In this document: piece by piece, positions 16,044 through 24,380 of the stretch
Layout: each line of letters opens with the position of its first letter
Position numbering within the stretch: position 1 is the first letter of the stretch
IMG/VR virus record: IMGVR_UViG_3300030503_000573
Span: 1 to 64,000 of that record
Length of the DNA: 64,000 nucleotides
Source of the DNA: a virus
Direction: 5' to 3' (one strand)
Position numbers and translations under genes: made by a program
Notes under the pieces: model-generated
Seen by the model: only the letters and a program-made list of their open reading frames with translations
What the model was told of the DNA's origin: nothing
Database searches by the model: none

Positions 16044-16838
16044 TCAGTACTTCAAGGCTTTGGCCATATTGCGCTCGGCAGCCTCGGCGGCCTGCTTTGC
16101 CGCCTCCATCTTGCCCTCGCGCGCCAGCCCAGAGGCCATCTTAAAGCCCTCCTCTGCCATGCCGAAGTTTACGGATCGGCTCTGGAGGTTCTTCGCATAC
16201 TCACTGCTGAGGTCGATGCCCCTCAGCCGGCGAGCTATGTCAGCCATGTTTGAGTAGGCCTGCTTTGACTTCTGCAGCCAAACCTTGGCCTGCGGATCAA
16301 CCGCATCCCGCTTCCCCCGCCGGTTCAGCACCCGCTCGATAGCCTCGCGCTCCTTGGGGCCGAGGTAGTCGGAGGGCTTCTCGCCGTCGAGCCGCACGCT
16401 GCCTTGCTTCACCACCTCGAGCCGGCGCTCGGCGATGTGGACCGCCTCGCGCTTGGCCTCCTCGGCAGAGAAGGCCCGCACCTCGACCTTGATGGTGTGC
16501 TCGGTGCCGCCCTTGTCCATGCCGGTGACGTGGACGGTGAAGGGGGTGGCGGTGGTCTTGTCGCGCCGCCCGCTCCCGGTCACCTGGCTCTTCTGATACT
16601 CCACGAACACCTGGACCCGCTTGCCGTTGGGCATCTGGACCTGGCAGTGGCGGCCCTCGACCGGGTCCGAGAACAGCTCCCAGCGGCCCTCTCGCGCGCC
16701 GGCCTCCAGCTGGGCCTTGGTGCGACGCGTGTCGGCATCCCGCCGCGCCCGCCGCCGGGTGATCGCATCCGCTCGGGCGCTCAGCCCGTCGAGCTTGCCG
16801 ATGACGCGGTCGAAGCGGTCTTCGGTGGCTGCGTCCAT
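16044..16838 (-). CDS. Hypothetical helical head-region protein (264 aa)
   Basis: Arg-rich N-terminus (VIGKLDGLSARADAITRRRA) similar in style to the coiled coil of the preceding gene, a small beta-rich centre (HCQVQMPNGKRVQVFVEYQ, PFTVHVTGMDKGGTEHTIKV), and a long Ala/Glu/Lys helical C-terminus (EGFKMASGLAREGKMEAAKQ). No known family. Start ATG 16838 shares a base with the upstream stop. Confidence 0.5.
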   Translation of the reverse strand: MDAATEDRFDRVIGKLDGLSARADAITRRRARRDADTRRTKAQLEAGAREGRWELFSDPVEGRHCQVQMPNGKRVQVFVEYQKSQVTGSGRRDKTTATPFTVHVTGMDKGGTEHTIKVEVRAFSAEEAKREAVHIAERRLEVVKQGSVRLDGEKPSDYLGPKEREAIERVLNRRGKRDAVDPQAKVWLQKSKQAYSNMADIARRLRGIDLSSEYAKNLQSRSVNFGMAEEGFKMASGLAREGKMEAAKQAAEAAERNMAKALKY

Positions 16839-17149
16839 CAGACTACCACCAGCTCAGGCAGCATGCGAACCGTCCAGATCAGCACCCGCGCCCGGTTGTG
16901 CCAGCTGAGGGTCGGCAGCTCGGTGAGCAGCATGCGCGCGACGGCCCGGCGCGCAGCCGAAGCCCAGAGCCGGCGCTGATAGCGACCCCAGGCCCTCACA
17001 TCGGCGTCGCTGAGGTCAAGTTCCTCTGCAGTCAGCATGCGGGGCGGCACGCCATAGGCGCGGCTCACCATGTCAATCAGGCGGTCAAAGACCTTGTCCC
17101 GGCTGCTGGGCGAGGCCGGGTCGTAGGCCACCGGGCCGTTCTCCACCAT
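16838..17149 (-). CDS. Hypothetical small protein (103 aa)
   Basis: A 103-residue helical protein. KVFDRLIDMVSRAYGVPPRM is reminiscent of the helix preceding the clip in some portal proteins, but the protein is far too short to be a portal. It ends in a hydrophobic segment (RVLIWTVRMLPELVVV). Lies between the MuF-like gene and the next head gene. Confidence 0.45.
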   Translation of the reverse strand: MVENGPVAYDPASPSSRDKVFDRLIDMVSRAYGVPPRMLTAEELDLSDADVRAWGRYQRRLWASAARRAVARMLLTELPTLSWHNRARVLIWTVRMLPELVVV

Positions 17150-17159
17150 CAGGCCCTCC

Positions 17160-18011
17160 TCACTGACCAGCCGCCACCATAGCCTGGGCGCGCTCCAGCG
17201 CAGCTGCGCCTTTCTTTGTAAGACACTCCTTCGGCAGGTGCCTCAGGTTGTAGATGTACCGGTACCGGCAGCGGCAGAAGGGCTCCTCGGCTGGCCGGGT
17301 GACCTCGTCTGTGTAAAGGTGGCCCGCCTTGGCCACGAACCCCTGCTTCTCAGCCCAGGAGCCGCGCACCAGGTAGACCACCCCGTCACGCCGCTTGTGG
17401 TCAGGCCGGTAGTCATACCCCACCTCCCGCCAGTTCGAGTGCCACTCGGCCGCGATGGCCCCGCCGTCGGTCGCCACCACCTCGTTGACGCTGCTGACGA
17501 GCTTGTGACCCTGGTCGATGAGCACCCGGCGGTGCTCGTACGGCAGCTGGCGCAGCGGCTTGGTGATCTCCGCCTTCTGCTTGCGCTTCTTGGTCGTGTC
17601 CTCGGCCCCGCCGCGCGGCAGGCTCGTCCCCCACCCCGAGAAGCGGCGCAGGGTCTCCTCGACCCTCTGGGCCTTGTTGAGGCGGATGAGGTCCGCCGCC
17701 GCCAGTATGCGCCGGTCCAGCTCACTGCGAAGGTGCGGCTTGATGCGCTCCAGCGTGAAGCGGTCGAGCCCAAAGTGAAACCGGGAGATCGCCCCCCGGT
17801 CGACGTAGCGGCGGTAGACGGCCCCGAGCCCGGCGCGAAGCCAGCCCAGCACGGTCTCGTCTGAGGCAGTGGACGCCTCGGCAGCCTCGCGCAGCCGACG
17901 CTGCCAGTACAGCAGCCGCTCGGGGGTGTCGAAGCCGTGCTCGACCATGTCGCCGACGGCGGCCGTGACCACCTCGAAGTAGCTCGCGCCCGGGGGTGGC
18001 GGGGCGGGCAC
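17160..18011 (-). CDS. MuF/SPP1 gp7-like head morphogenesis protein (283 aa)
   Basis: Follows the portal gene, the usual place for minor head proteins of the MuF family. The C-terminal domain carries WREVGYDYRPDHKRRDGVVY, LVRGSWAEKQGFVAKAGHLY and a Cys/Arg motif EEPFCRCRYRYIYNLRHLP, which parallels the conserved H..C.C block of MuF domains that bind metal. The N-terminal half is helical. Such proteins are packaged in small numbers and assist head assembly or ejection. Confidence 0.7.
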   Translation of the reverse strand: MPAPPPPGASYFEVVTAAVGDMVEHGFDTPERLLYWQRRLREAAEASTASDETVLGWLRAGLGAVYRRYVDRGAISRFHFGLDRFTLERIKPHLRSELDRRILAAADLIRLNKAQRVEETLRRFSGWGTSLPRGGAEDTTKKRKQKAEITKPLRQLPYEHRRVLIDQGHKLVSSVNEVVATDGGAIAAEWHSNWREVGYDYRPDHKRRDGVVYLVRGSWAEKQGFVAKAGHLYTDEVTRPAEEPFCRCRYRYIYNLRHLPKECLTKKGAAALERAQAMVAAGQ

Positions 18012-18248
18012 CTACCCACCCCTGTCGTTCAGCTGCCGGTACGCCCGGGCGAACGCGTCAAAGCTCGCCTCGACCATCATGAGCGCCTCTTCCCTCGCGT
18101 CGTCGGCCTCGGCGTAGCGGGCCTGCCCGCTCAGCTGGTGGAAGATGGCGCTCAGGTCGTTGAACTTCATGAAGGCGATGCGGCCCTCGGCGATGTGGCT
18201 CATCGGCTCGGGGCGCTCTTCCCTCACCCACGGCTTGTTCTTGCTCAC
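18012..18248 (-). CDS. Hypothetical small helical protein (78 aa)
   Basis: A 78-residue protein between portal and MuF-like genes. Content: RIAFMKFNDLSAIFHQLSGQ and EEALMMVEASFDAFARAYRQ helices separated by a short charged stretch. ATG at 18248 overlaps the portal stop by 4 nt. No family recognised. Confidence 0.5.
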   Translation of the reverse strand: MSKNKPWVREERPEPMSHIAEGRIAFMKFNDLSAIFHQLSGQARYAEADDAREEALMMVEASFDAFARAYRQLNDRGG

Positions 18249-19852
18249 CGCCCGACCATCTCAGCGTGCGCGGCGTCTCGGCCACCCTTCAGCACCTTGA
18301 GCTTGCTCACCGAGTCTGTCAGCCCGCCGAGCGCCCGCTGGACGCGGGCCTCATGCGCAGCACGGTCGCTGTCTGCGGCAGCAAAGGGCTTGGGTACCGG
18401 CGGTGGCTTGGCGCCGGAACCGGGGCCGCCTTCCTCGCCGCCGGCCGCGCCAGCCTCGGCGAGCGCCTTGGCCTGGTCTGCCTGGTCACCGAGGTGCTCC
18501 TTGAGCGCGTCGATGTCCAGGTTGAGCGGGCTCGGGAACAGCAGCTCCAGCTCGTTGAAGTTGTCCTGCGCCCAGGCAATCAGGTCACCGGTGTTCTCCG
18601 GGTCGAGGGTGGGCGCCAGCACCTCGACTAAGGCGATGATCGCCTTGAGGCGGACGTCGTCAACCTTGACCTTCTCGCTGTCCGGTTCCTCCAGCAGGTT
18701 CGGCCAGGTGGCCGAGAAGGCGTTGCGCCACTCGTTGAAGGCCGCCTCGTACTTGACGCCCTTGAACTGGTCGGGGAAGCGCTTCTGCAGCGTCTTGTAG
18801 AACTCGGGGTTCCACGCCCGGCGCTGGACGATGCGGTCCATGAACTCGTACGCCGGGTCCATCCACACCCGGATGGTATTGACGAACTGGGCAACGTGCT
18901 TGGCGTCCTCGGTGCCCTCGCCGAAGCCCTCGGCGAAGGTCTCTGAGTTGAGCAGCTTGGCCGGCATGTCGCAGGCCACCGCGATGTTCTCCAGTATGTT
19001 GGACCTCGCGAGCTTGTACGCCCCGTCGAGGTTCTGCATGTTGAGGGTCTCGATGTTCTCATCTGTGGAGATCGAGAGCACCGAGGCGATCTGCGCCTCC
19101 TTGATCATCGACCGCTTCTGGCCGGCCACCGCTGCCATGATGTTGTCGATGATGGACCCGGGCTGGGCCATCTTGGCGATCAGCACCCCGGACTTCAGCG
19201 TGACCAGGTCGTCGGTCAGCAGCGTCTGGAGGAAGCTCTTGAGCGGGTACAGCGGACGCTGAAACACCGAGCGGCCCACGAACCCGAAGGCCGAGGTGGT
19301 GTACTCGATGTAGAGCGGCTCCTCGTTGAGCAGCGTCACCGTCCTGCTGCGGGCGTAGGGTACGCCCCCGACCGCGATGTGCTGGACCTTCTGAAACTCA
19401 GGCTTGTTGGGGTCCTGGCTCAGCACAAGCGAGCCGGCCGTGTTGAGCGGGTCCAGCACGTTGAACGCGATGGCCTGATCCCACAGACGGTCCCACTCGA
19501 CCTCGTCGGCTGGGTCGATGTCCTTGCCGACCAGCGCAATCGACGAGATGCCGTACGTGCGGGCCTGGCGCCCGAGGTTGAACAGGTGAGTGTCGGCCTT
19601 GACCGCGCGCCACTCGGCCTCGAAGGCCGTGATCAGCTCCTTCTCCAGGGCCACCGGGCAGGTGACGACGCGCCGCTGGCTCTGGGCCAGCGTGATCGGC
19701 GTGTCAGTCAGCTTCTTGCCGAGCGGGTGGTAGGCCTGGATGGTCTTGCACAGCTGGTAGCTCGGGGCTGACCCGGGCACGATGTCGTCTGCGCTCAGCA
19801 GCGAGACGAGCACCGACCCCGAGGCTGACGAGCTGAGCATCAGCTGGCTCAT
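18245..19852 (-). CDS. Portal protein (535 aa)
   Basis: Length, position after terL and sequence all fit a portal of the DUF1073-like family. Characteristic phrases: LFNLGRQARTYGISSIALVG, AFNVLDPLNTAGSLVLSQD, a region LLTDDLVTLKSGVLIAKMAQ, IASVLSISTDENIETLNMQN and SNILENIAVACDMPAKLLNS. The C-terminal ~80 residues become Ala/Gly/Pro-rich and disordered. The dodecameric portal forms the DNA entry and exit channel. ATG at 19852 overlaps the small membrane gene by 4 nt. Confidence 0.85.
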   Translation of the reverse strand: MSQLMLSSSASGSVLVSLLSADDIVPGSAPSYQLCKTIQAYHPLGKKLTDTPITLAQSQRRVVTCPVALEKELITAFEAEWRAVKADTHLFNLGRQARTYGISSIALVGKDIDPADEVEWDRLWDQAIAFNVLDPLNTAGSLVLSQDPNKPEFQKVQHIAVGGVPYARSRTVTLLNEEPLYIEYTTSAFGFVGRSVFQRPLYPLKSFLQTLLTDDLVTLKSGVLIAKMAQPGSIIDNIMAAVAGQKRSMIKEAQIASVLSISTDENIETLNMQNLDGAYKLARSNILENIAVACDMPAKLLNSETFAEGFGEGTEDAKHVAQFVNTIRVWMDPAYEFMDRIVQRRAWNPEFYKTLQKRFPDQFKGVKYEAAFNEWRNAFSATWPNLLEEPDSEKVKVDDVRLKAIIALVEVLAPTLDPENTGDLIAWAQDNFNELELLFPSPLNLDIDALKEHLGDQADQAKALAEAGAAGGEEGGPGSGAKPPPVPKPFAAADSDRAAHEARVQRALGGLTDSVSKLKVLKGGRDAAHAEMVGR

Positions 19853-19983
19853 GAGGCGAACCCGTGGGCGGTGTCAACGAACAGGTAGGCGAGCACAGCC
19901 CCGATGAGCGCCAGATAGAAGATCGCCCACCCCATGATGATCACGTCTCGGCGGCGGCGCTCGGCGCGGTCGGGGTCGCTCAT
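19849..19983 (-). CDS. Small single-pass membrane protein (44 aa)
   Basis: ATG at 19983 to TGA at 19849, starting 1 nt after the terL stop and overlapping portal ATGA-style. An Arg-rich N-terminus (SDPDRAERRRRD) is followed by one long hydrophobic segment (VIIMGWAIFYLALIGAVLAY). Positively charged N-terminus then helix predicts an N-in orientation. Located between terminase and portal, an unusual slot for a membrane protein. Function unknown. Confidence 0.6.
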   Translation of the reverse strand: MSDPDRAERRRRDVIIMGWAIFYLALIGAVLAYLFVDTAHGFAS

Positions 19984-21474
19984 CTAGAAGCCCCCCTTGT
20001 TGCCCAGGGCGAGTGCCACACCGTAGCAGAATGTGTCGAACACATCGTCAGCCCGCTTGGCCTCCTCGGGGTCGGCGATGGAGTAGTTCTCGACCTGGGA
20101 GATCAGGTGGTTCTTGGCCTCGCCCTTGAACACCACCACCCGGTCGTAGGCCCGGCGCGTCAGCTTGACCTTGCCGGTGCTCACGTAGCCCGACACGCTC
20201 AGCGCCCGGCCGTCCTTGCCGAGCGAGGTCAGCTTGGAGTTGATGGCGTGGGCCTTGGAGCCCTTGATGTTCTTCTGCTGCTGGAGCAGTATGATGCCCG
20301 ACGAGGCGTCCTCGATCCACACCCCCAGGTAGCCCTGGCGCGCGCCGAGGTCGCGGGCCATCTGCTCGCCGACCGTCTGCACGCTAGGCAGCCAAGCCTC
20401 CAGCGAGGCCCCCTCCAGCTGCCGGTAGTCGTAGTCGATGACCGCCAGCGGGTAGCCGCAGCCGCCGAACTTGGTGACCGCGAAGTACGTGGTGGCCACG
20501 CCGTCGTGGTTCTTGCCCGTCTTGGCCGCCGTGTCCATGACCGCGAAGACCGCGTCGCAGACCTTGGGCACCTCGATTGGCGCCCCGTTGACCAGCATGT
20601 TCTGCAGGTCAAAGAACTTCTGGCCGCTCCACCTGATCTTCCAGTTGCCCCTCAGCAGCCGCTCGCGCTCGACGAGGGGCAGGGCAAGCAGGTTGGCCAT
20701 GTAGCGCGGGTCGGCCCGCAGCAGCGCCTTGTTGTCGCTGAGCAGCGACGGTATGAAGGTCAGGCTCTTGGGCGGGATCGGCCTGTTCTCAACCGGGTCG
20801 ACGTAGTTGACGAGGTCGAGGGGGTCGTCTGCCCAGACCAGGTCGTCGCCAACACGAACGAACCACCGCACCGCGCCGGCCCGCTCTGGTATGGCGAGCC
20901 CCGTGTTCTGGTCAATCCACCACTCAATGAGCTTGGCGACCCAGCTGTCGCAGTCGGGGTTGCACGTCGCCCTGATGTAGGGCTCGACCCCGCACGTAGA
21001 GCGGTTGCGGCTCACCATGTACCAGAACTGGTAGGCCGAGAAGTGGGTCAGCTCGTCGAAGCAGATCAGCGGTATCTGCGAGCCCTGGTAGTCGAGCACA
21101 TTCTTGTCGTGCTCCAGGTGGGCGAACGTGACGCTCGCCCCGCTCGGCCACCGCCACCACAGGTCGTACTCGCGCGGCTTCGGCGGGTTCGGCAGCTGGG
21201 TGTACAGCTTGAGGCTCTCGTCCCACAGCGCACCCTCGTTCCTAATCTGGACCGAGGTGCGCCGGAAGAAGACCGCGCCGAAGTCGCGCCGGTGGGTGTG
21301 GCGCAGTGGCTCCATGAGGAGGGCCCAGGTCTTGCCGCCGCCGGCCGCCCCGCCATAGATGGCGATGTCGGCCGGGGTGCTCAGAAAGGCCGTCTGCGGC
21401 CCCGGCTGCGGGCCGAGGGTGCCAGGCGGCTGAGCGTCGAGTACGTCGAGGCCGCCGGCCCGTGCCCTGCCCAA
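19984..21474 (-). CDS. terL: Terminase large subunit (496 aa)
   Basis: ATP-driven packaging motor. ATPase domain: Walker A GGAAGGGKT near residue 45 and Walker B LICFDE near residue 140, followed by the coupling motif region ATCNPDCD. The C-terminal RNase H-like nuclease domain begins with VMDTAAKTGKNHDG (first catalytic Asp) and has a second acidic site in GVWIEDASSG; a final acidic pair is in KRADDVFDTF. Start is TTG at 21474, one base after the terS stop; no ATG or GTG is available nearby. The complete set of motifs indicates a functional headful- or cos-type terminase. Confidence 0.9.
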   Translation of the reverse strand: MGRARAGGLDVLDAQPPGTLGPQPGPQTAFLSTPADIAIYGGAAGGGKTWALLMEPLRHTHRRDFGAVFFRRTSVQIRNEGALWDESLKLYTQLPNPPKPREYDLWWRWPSGASVTFAHLEHDKNVLDYQGSQIPLICFDELTHFSAYQFWYMVSRNRSTCGVEPYIRATCNPDCDSWVAKLIEWWIDQNTGLAIPERAGAVRWFVRVGDDLVWADDPLDLVNYVDPVENRPIPPKSLTFIPSLLSDNKALLRADPRYMANLLALPLVERERLLRGNWKIRWSGQKFFDLQNMLVNGAPIEVPKVCDAVFAVMDTAAKTGKNHDGVATTYFAVTKFGGCGYPLAVIDYDYRQLEGASLEAWLPSVQTVGEQMARDLGARQGYLGVWIEDASSGIILLQQQKNIKGSKAHAINSKLTSLGKDGRALSVSGYVSTGKVKLTRRAYDRVVVFKGEAKNHLISQVENYSIADPEEAKRADDVFDTFCYGVALALGNKGGF

Positions 21475-21475
21475 G

Positions 21476-22213
21476 CTAGGCCCCGGCCGCGATGGCCTCT
21501 GGCGTCACCACCTCGCCCGTCAGCTGGGGCAGGCCGTTGATGACTTCCGAGTCGTTGCGCCCGTTGTCAGGCAGCGCGAAGATCGCCACACCGTGGTTGA
21601 CCTGGATGGGCGCGCCGTCGGGGCCCGAGACCTCGTGGCGCTGGACGTCCTTCTCGAACAGGCCCAGGTGCCGCATCAGCTTCTCCAGGGCCTCCAGCTT
21701 CGGGTGCATGCGCACCTCGACCTGGCCATCCTTGGTGATCTTGACCGAGGCCACGGCAGCGGCGGTCGCGGCCGGTATCTCGGCGCTAGACTTCGGCTTG
21801 GCCCAAGGCATCTCGACGTACCGCACCATCGCGGCCTCCGAGAGCTGGTCAAAGGGCAGCTTCTTCCCATCCGCGTCGTACGGGATGGCGACCTCCTGCA
21901 TGCCCCACTCGATCACGTCGGTGATCTTGGCCCGGGCGACGTCGGCGAGGATGCTCAGAATCTCGGCCTGGCTCATGGCCAGGTAGTCGGCCACCAGCTT
22001 GCGGTGGGCCGCGATGGCTTCCTGGACCAGCGGGTTCTCCAAGAAGCCCGCCGCCGTCACCTGGGCCATGCTCGGCTTGGCGCCGCACCGCAGGGCCGCC
22101 TGGGTGGGGTTGAGGTCCTCGAAGTACTCGCGCACGAAGCGGTGCTGCTGGGGCGTGAGGTCACGCTTGGCGGGCACCGGGTCCTGCTTGCGGGTGTTGT
22201 GGCGTGTGGCCAA
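21476..22213 (-). CDS. terS: Terminase small subunit (245 aa)
   Basis: DNA-recognition subunit. The N-terminal ~60 residues contain a helix-turn-helix of the Terminase_2 type (LTPQQHRFVREYFEDLNPTQ, AALRCGAKPSMAQVTAAGFL). The middle region is helical (AEILSILADVARAKITDVIE) and the C-terminus contains KLEALEKLMRHLGLFEKDVQ, a typical oligomerisation/terL-contact block. TTG at 22213 is preferred because AAGGAG sits 9 nt upstream; a GTG at 22249 in the same frame has no ribosome site. Directly upstream of terL. Confidence 0.8.
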   Translation of the reverse strand: MATRHNTRKQDPVPAKRDLTPQQHRFVREYFEDLNPTQAALRCGAKPSMAQVTAAGFLENPLVQEAIAAHRKLVADYLAMSQAEILSILADVARAKITDVIEWGMQEVAIPYDADGKKLPFDQLSEAAMVRYVEMPWAKPKSSAEIPAATAAAVASVKITKDGQVEVRMHPKLEALEKLMRHLGLFEKDVQRHEVSGPDGAPIQVNHGVAIFALPDNGRNDSEVINGLPQLTGEVVTPEAIAAGA

Positions 22214-22327
22214 GGGCCTCGGCTCCTTGGGTTCGCGGGTGCTTCGCACACCACATTCGGCCCGGGGCCGTGATGTGCTCGGGCGACCCCCTCAGGTCAC
22301 CGCCTAGCTGGTCGCCTGGGGCCTGTC

Positions 22328-22933
22328 TTAGACCGTATGGCGGGCTAGGACGGGAGCAGCGCGGTCTGCCTGCTCCGGAGATGAAGTCTTGCCAACTACC
22401 TTGCCGAGCAGCTTGAAGTCAAGGGACACGTCCACCTTGCCCCCCAGCATTTCAAGCCAAACCTTCACTTGGCCACTGCGGTCCAGATCGGCGACCGAGC
22501 TGATCTGCGCCGTCAGCCCGGCAAAGGGGCCCGCCGACCCCGAGAGCTTGACCGCGTCGCCGACCCTGAGGCGCAGGGTGGTAGACAGCTTGGTGGAGTC
22601 CCACGACCGTATGCGCCCATCCTCACCCGCGACCGCGCGCAGGGCGTCTATGACGGGGTCAGGCACGGCGAGGGGTACACGGTCTACCCCGCTGCGCAGC
22701 ACGTCCACGATGCCCCGTGCACAGAGTAACGGCGTGGGGTTGGGGGCGTCTGCGAACAGGTAGCGCGGGAAGATCGGCTCGTCACGGTCGACGAGGCGGA
22801 ACTGGTGGCGGCGGAACCGCTGCCGGCGCTTCACGCGCTCGTGTGGGAGAAAGACGGCCGCCCCGAGCCGCTCCAGCTCGTCACGGGCCAGGAACTCACG
22901 GCGCGGCTCGCACCACATTGCCCACCAGGTCAT
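22328..22933 (-). CDS. NusG/RfaH-like transcription elongation factor (201 aa)
   Basis: First gene of the late (minus) operon. N-terminal NGN domain: WWAMWCEPRREFLARDELER, GAAVFLPHERVKRR and PIFPRYLFAD, followed by GIVDVLRSGVDRVPLAVPD. C-terminal KOW domain: LRLRVGDAVKLSGSAGPFAG, LTAQISSVADLDRSGQVKVW. Such proteins bind RNA polymerase and suppress pausing or couple transcription to translation. Being at the head of a ~22 kb operon suggests an operon-specific antiterminator, analogous to RfaH, ActX or LoaP; that role is inference. Divergent to the regulator at 23042. Confidence 0.8.
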   Translation of the reverse strand: MTWWAMWCEPRREFLARDELERLGAAVFLPHERVKRRQRFRRHQFRLVDRDEPIFPRYLFADAPNPTPLLCARGIVDVLRSGVDRVPLAVPDPVIDALRAVAGEDGRIRSWDSTKLSTTLRLRVGDAVKLSGSAGPFAGLTAQISSVADLDRSGQVKVWLEMLGGKVDVSLDFKLLGKVVGKTSSPEQADRAAPVLARHTV

Positions 22934-23041
22934 GGGAAAGAGATAGCGCGGGGCCGGGCTGAAAGTCTAGGCTAAGAGTCACGAATGATGCTGGATTACC
23001 AGCTCGGCCTTGTGTTGGCTACGCCAACAGGAGAATGTAGT
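22934..23041. promoter_or_regulatory. Divergent promoter gap with 7 bp inverted repeat
   Basis: The 108 bp between the divergent NusG-like gene and the winged-helix-like gene must contain promoters for both late and regulator transcripts. At 23013-23029 it holds TGTTGGC TAC GCCAACA, a perfect 7 bp inverted repeat whose right arm touches the AGGAG ribosome site of the plus-strand gene. It could be an operator dimer site or an RNA hairpin covering the ribosome site. No consensus -35/-10 pair is obvious. Confidence 0.55.
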
Positions 23042-23770
23042 ATGAAGTCAGCTCTTTGGAGAGAGGTCGTCGTCAAGAAGCGCCTGCCCGGGCACGGCAA
23101 CAAGTACGCGCTCGCGCGCCCCTGCCTCCAGACCCTCGCGCAGCTCAGACAGGTGGGCCACGAGGTGATGTGGCGGGGAAAGGCGGTGCGCCTCTCGACC
23201 ATCCAGGCCCACGTGCTGGACTACCTCATCTGCCGGTCGCCAGACTGGAGCGACTGGCGCTCGATCTACCGCAACTGCTGGCCTAACCCCACCTTCAAGC
23301 CCGGCCTCGCTGCCCTCGTCGCTGACGTCATGTCCAAGCTGAGGCAGCGATTGCCCGACCTGCTGGAGAGCGGACGCGAGGTGAACAAGACCAACGGCCA
23401 GGGCTGGCGCATCAAGTCTGAGCACCTCGCCGGCCGCCGCCTGCTGGACCCGGCCCCGGCCCAGGAGAACACCGCAGGACCCATCTACTGGAGGCGTGGC
23501 ACCCGGGTGCGGTGGAGGGGTCAGACCGCAGACCTCACCACGGCCGAGGCCGAGCTGCTGACCGACCTCTCTGCTCAGCGCACCTGGACCCACTGGAGGC
23601 TCAGCTTCTGCCGCCTGTGGCCCGAGAGGGCCCAGGAGCTGACCGAGCGGGGCCGACACTCCGCCTACTGCGCAATCGAGCGCCGGCTGCAGGAGAAGCT
23701 GCCTGGGCTGGTCGAGCGCAATCCCGCCAACCCTGCCCAGAGGCGCATGAACCCTGCGGCCCTAGACTAG
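23042..23770 (+). CDS. Tandem winged-helix-like regulator (242 aa)
   Basis: Start ATG 23042 has AGGAG 8 nt upstream and replaces a longer reading from 22985. The protein seems to contain two copies of a winged-helix domain of OmpR C-terminal style: residues ~35-120 (MWRGKAVRLSTIQAHVLDYL, SIYRNCWPNP, ALVADVMSKLRQRLPDLLES) and ~160-240 (VRWRGQTADLTTAEAELLTD, FCRLWPERAQ, CAIERRLQEKLPGLVERNPA). The duplicated W-R-G, then T-x-x-E/Q-x-x-x-L pattern supports a duplication. Placed at the divergent control region, it is a candidate switch regulator. DNA binding is inferred. Confidence 0.6.
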   Translation: MKSALWREVVVKKRLPGHGNKYALARPCLQTLAQLRQVGHEVMWRGKAVRLSTIQAHVLDYLICRSPDWSDWRSIYRNCWPNPTFKPGLAALVADVMSKLRQRLPDLLESGREVNKTNGQGWRIKSEHLAGRRLLDPAPAQENTAGPIYWRRGTRVRWRGQTADLTTAEAELLTDLSAQRTWTHWRLSFCRLWPERAQELTERGRHSAYCAIERRLQEKLPGLVERNPANPAQRRMNPAALD

Positions 23771-24323
23771 GGGCCCCGGCCGCCCTAAGCTGTTGCCTCC
23801 AGCCGACAACAGATGAGCACCGCTCCGAACCTATCTTAAGATACCGACTTAGGTCATTGATCTTACCACCAGCGGAAAACCTCTTCTAAATCAGAGGCCC
23901 GCTCGGTTTATTAGGTCATCTTAGGTAGTTTCAATCGGCTAGGACTTTCCAACGCACCCTGCGTCTCGCCGGCTCCTTGCCCAGGCTAGGAGTACGCACT
24001 AAGTCCGTTCTGCGGAGCGCCTCCTTATTTATCTTAAGTTAATATAATAAAGGGGGGTAAGTAATAATGGGCCTCAGTAAACCCAGGACTTTCGTCAACC
24101 ACCACACGCTTACCTTCTCGCCCTCTAGGCTGCTCCGACTTAAGTTAGTCCTCAGAGGTCCCATCACCACCGCCCCCTTGCCCCAGCCCCACGCCCCGGG
24201 CTAGCCTACCTAAGTCCAGACCGGGCGGCCCCACTGTCGCTCGGTTGCCGGCCTCAGGCCGGTGCCTGCCGGGGGGAGTGGTTGCCCGGCGGGATGGCCC
24301 ATCATAAGGAGCCACACGACCCC
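23771..24323. promoter_or_regulatory. Non-coding control region: palindromes, GACTTA repeats, AT-rich core
   Basis: About 550 bp without a convincing gene on either strand. Contents: a 12 bp palindrome TATCTTAAGATA (23832-23843); CTTAAG also at 24033 and 24139; GACTTAGG at 23846, CTAAGTCC at 23999 and 24210, GACTTAAG at 24137; AGGACTTTC twice (23941 and 24085); an AT-rich stretch 24025-24075 with an exact TATAAT at 24043; and a CCGGCC TCA GGCCGG hairpin at 24248-24262. It ends in the CATAAGGAG leader at 24303. It probably holds early promoters and could hold the replication origin. Confidence 0.65.
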
Positions 24324-24380
24324 ATGCCCACAGACGAAGTCCTAGCCCGGGGGCTCGCCCACCTCACCCGCTACGCCTAG
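24324..24380 (+). other. 18-codon leader ORF ending in an in-frame amber codon
   Basis: ATG at 24324 has an ideal CATAAGGAG ribosome site and reads 18 codons to TAG at 24378. The same frame continues open past the TAG into the next gene, whose first ATG is at 24402. Either this is a short leader peptide with reinitiation at 24402, or a former 120-codon gene interrupted by a nonsense change (one base from GAG or CAG), or a readthrough site. Confidence 0.6.

Noticed and set aside
16838-17149. Small protein with YGVPPRM as a portal fragment
   Set aside because: A full portal is encoded at 18245-19852; similarity is limited to one short phrase.
19864-21540. 558-codon plus-strand frame
   Set aside because: Mirror of terL, which has all packaging motifs on the other strand.
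22282-22316. GGCGACC/GGTCGCC inverted repeat between the NusG-like gene and terS
   Set aside because: Arms are separated by about 21 nt and no T-run follows; too weak to call a terminator or antitermination site.
24248-24262. CCGGCC-TCA-GGCCGG as an intrinsic terminator
   Set aside because: No T-run on either strand and located just before the early leader; kept only as a hairpin within the control region.
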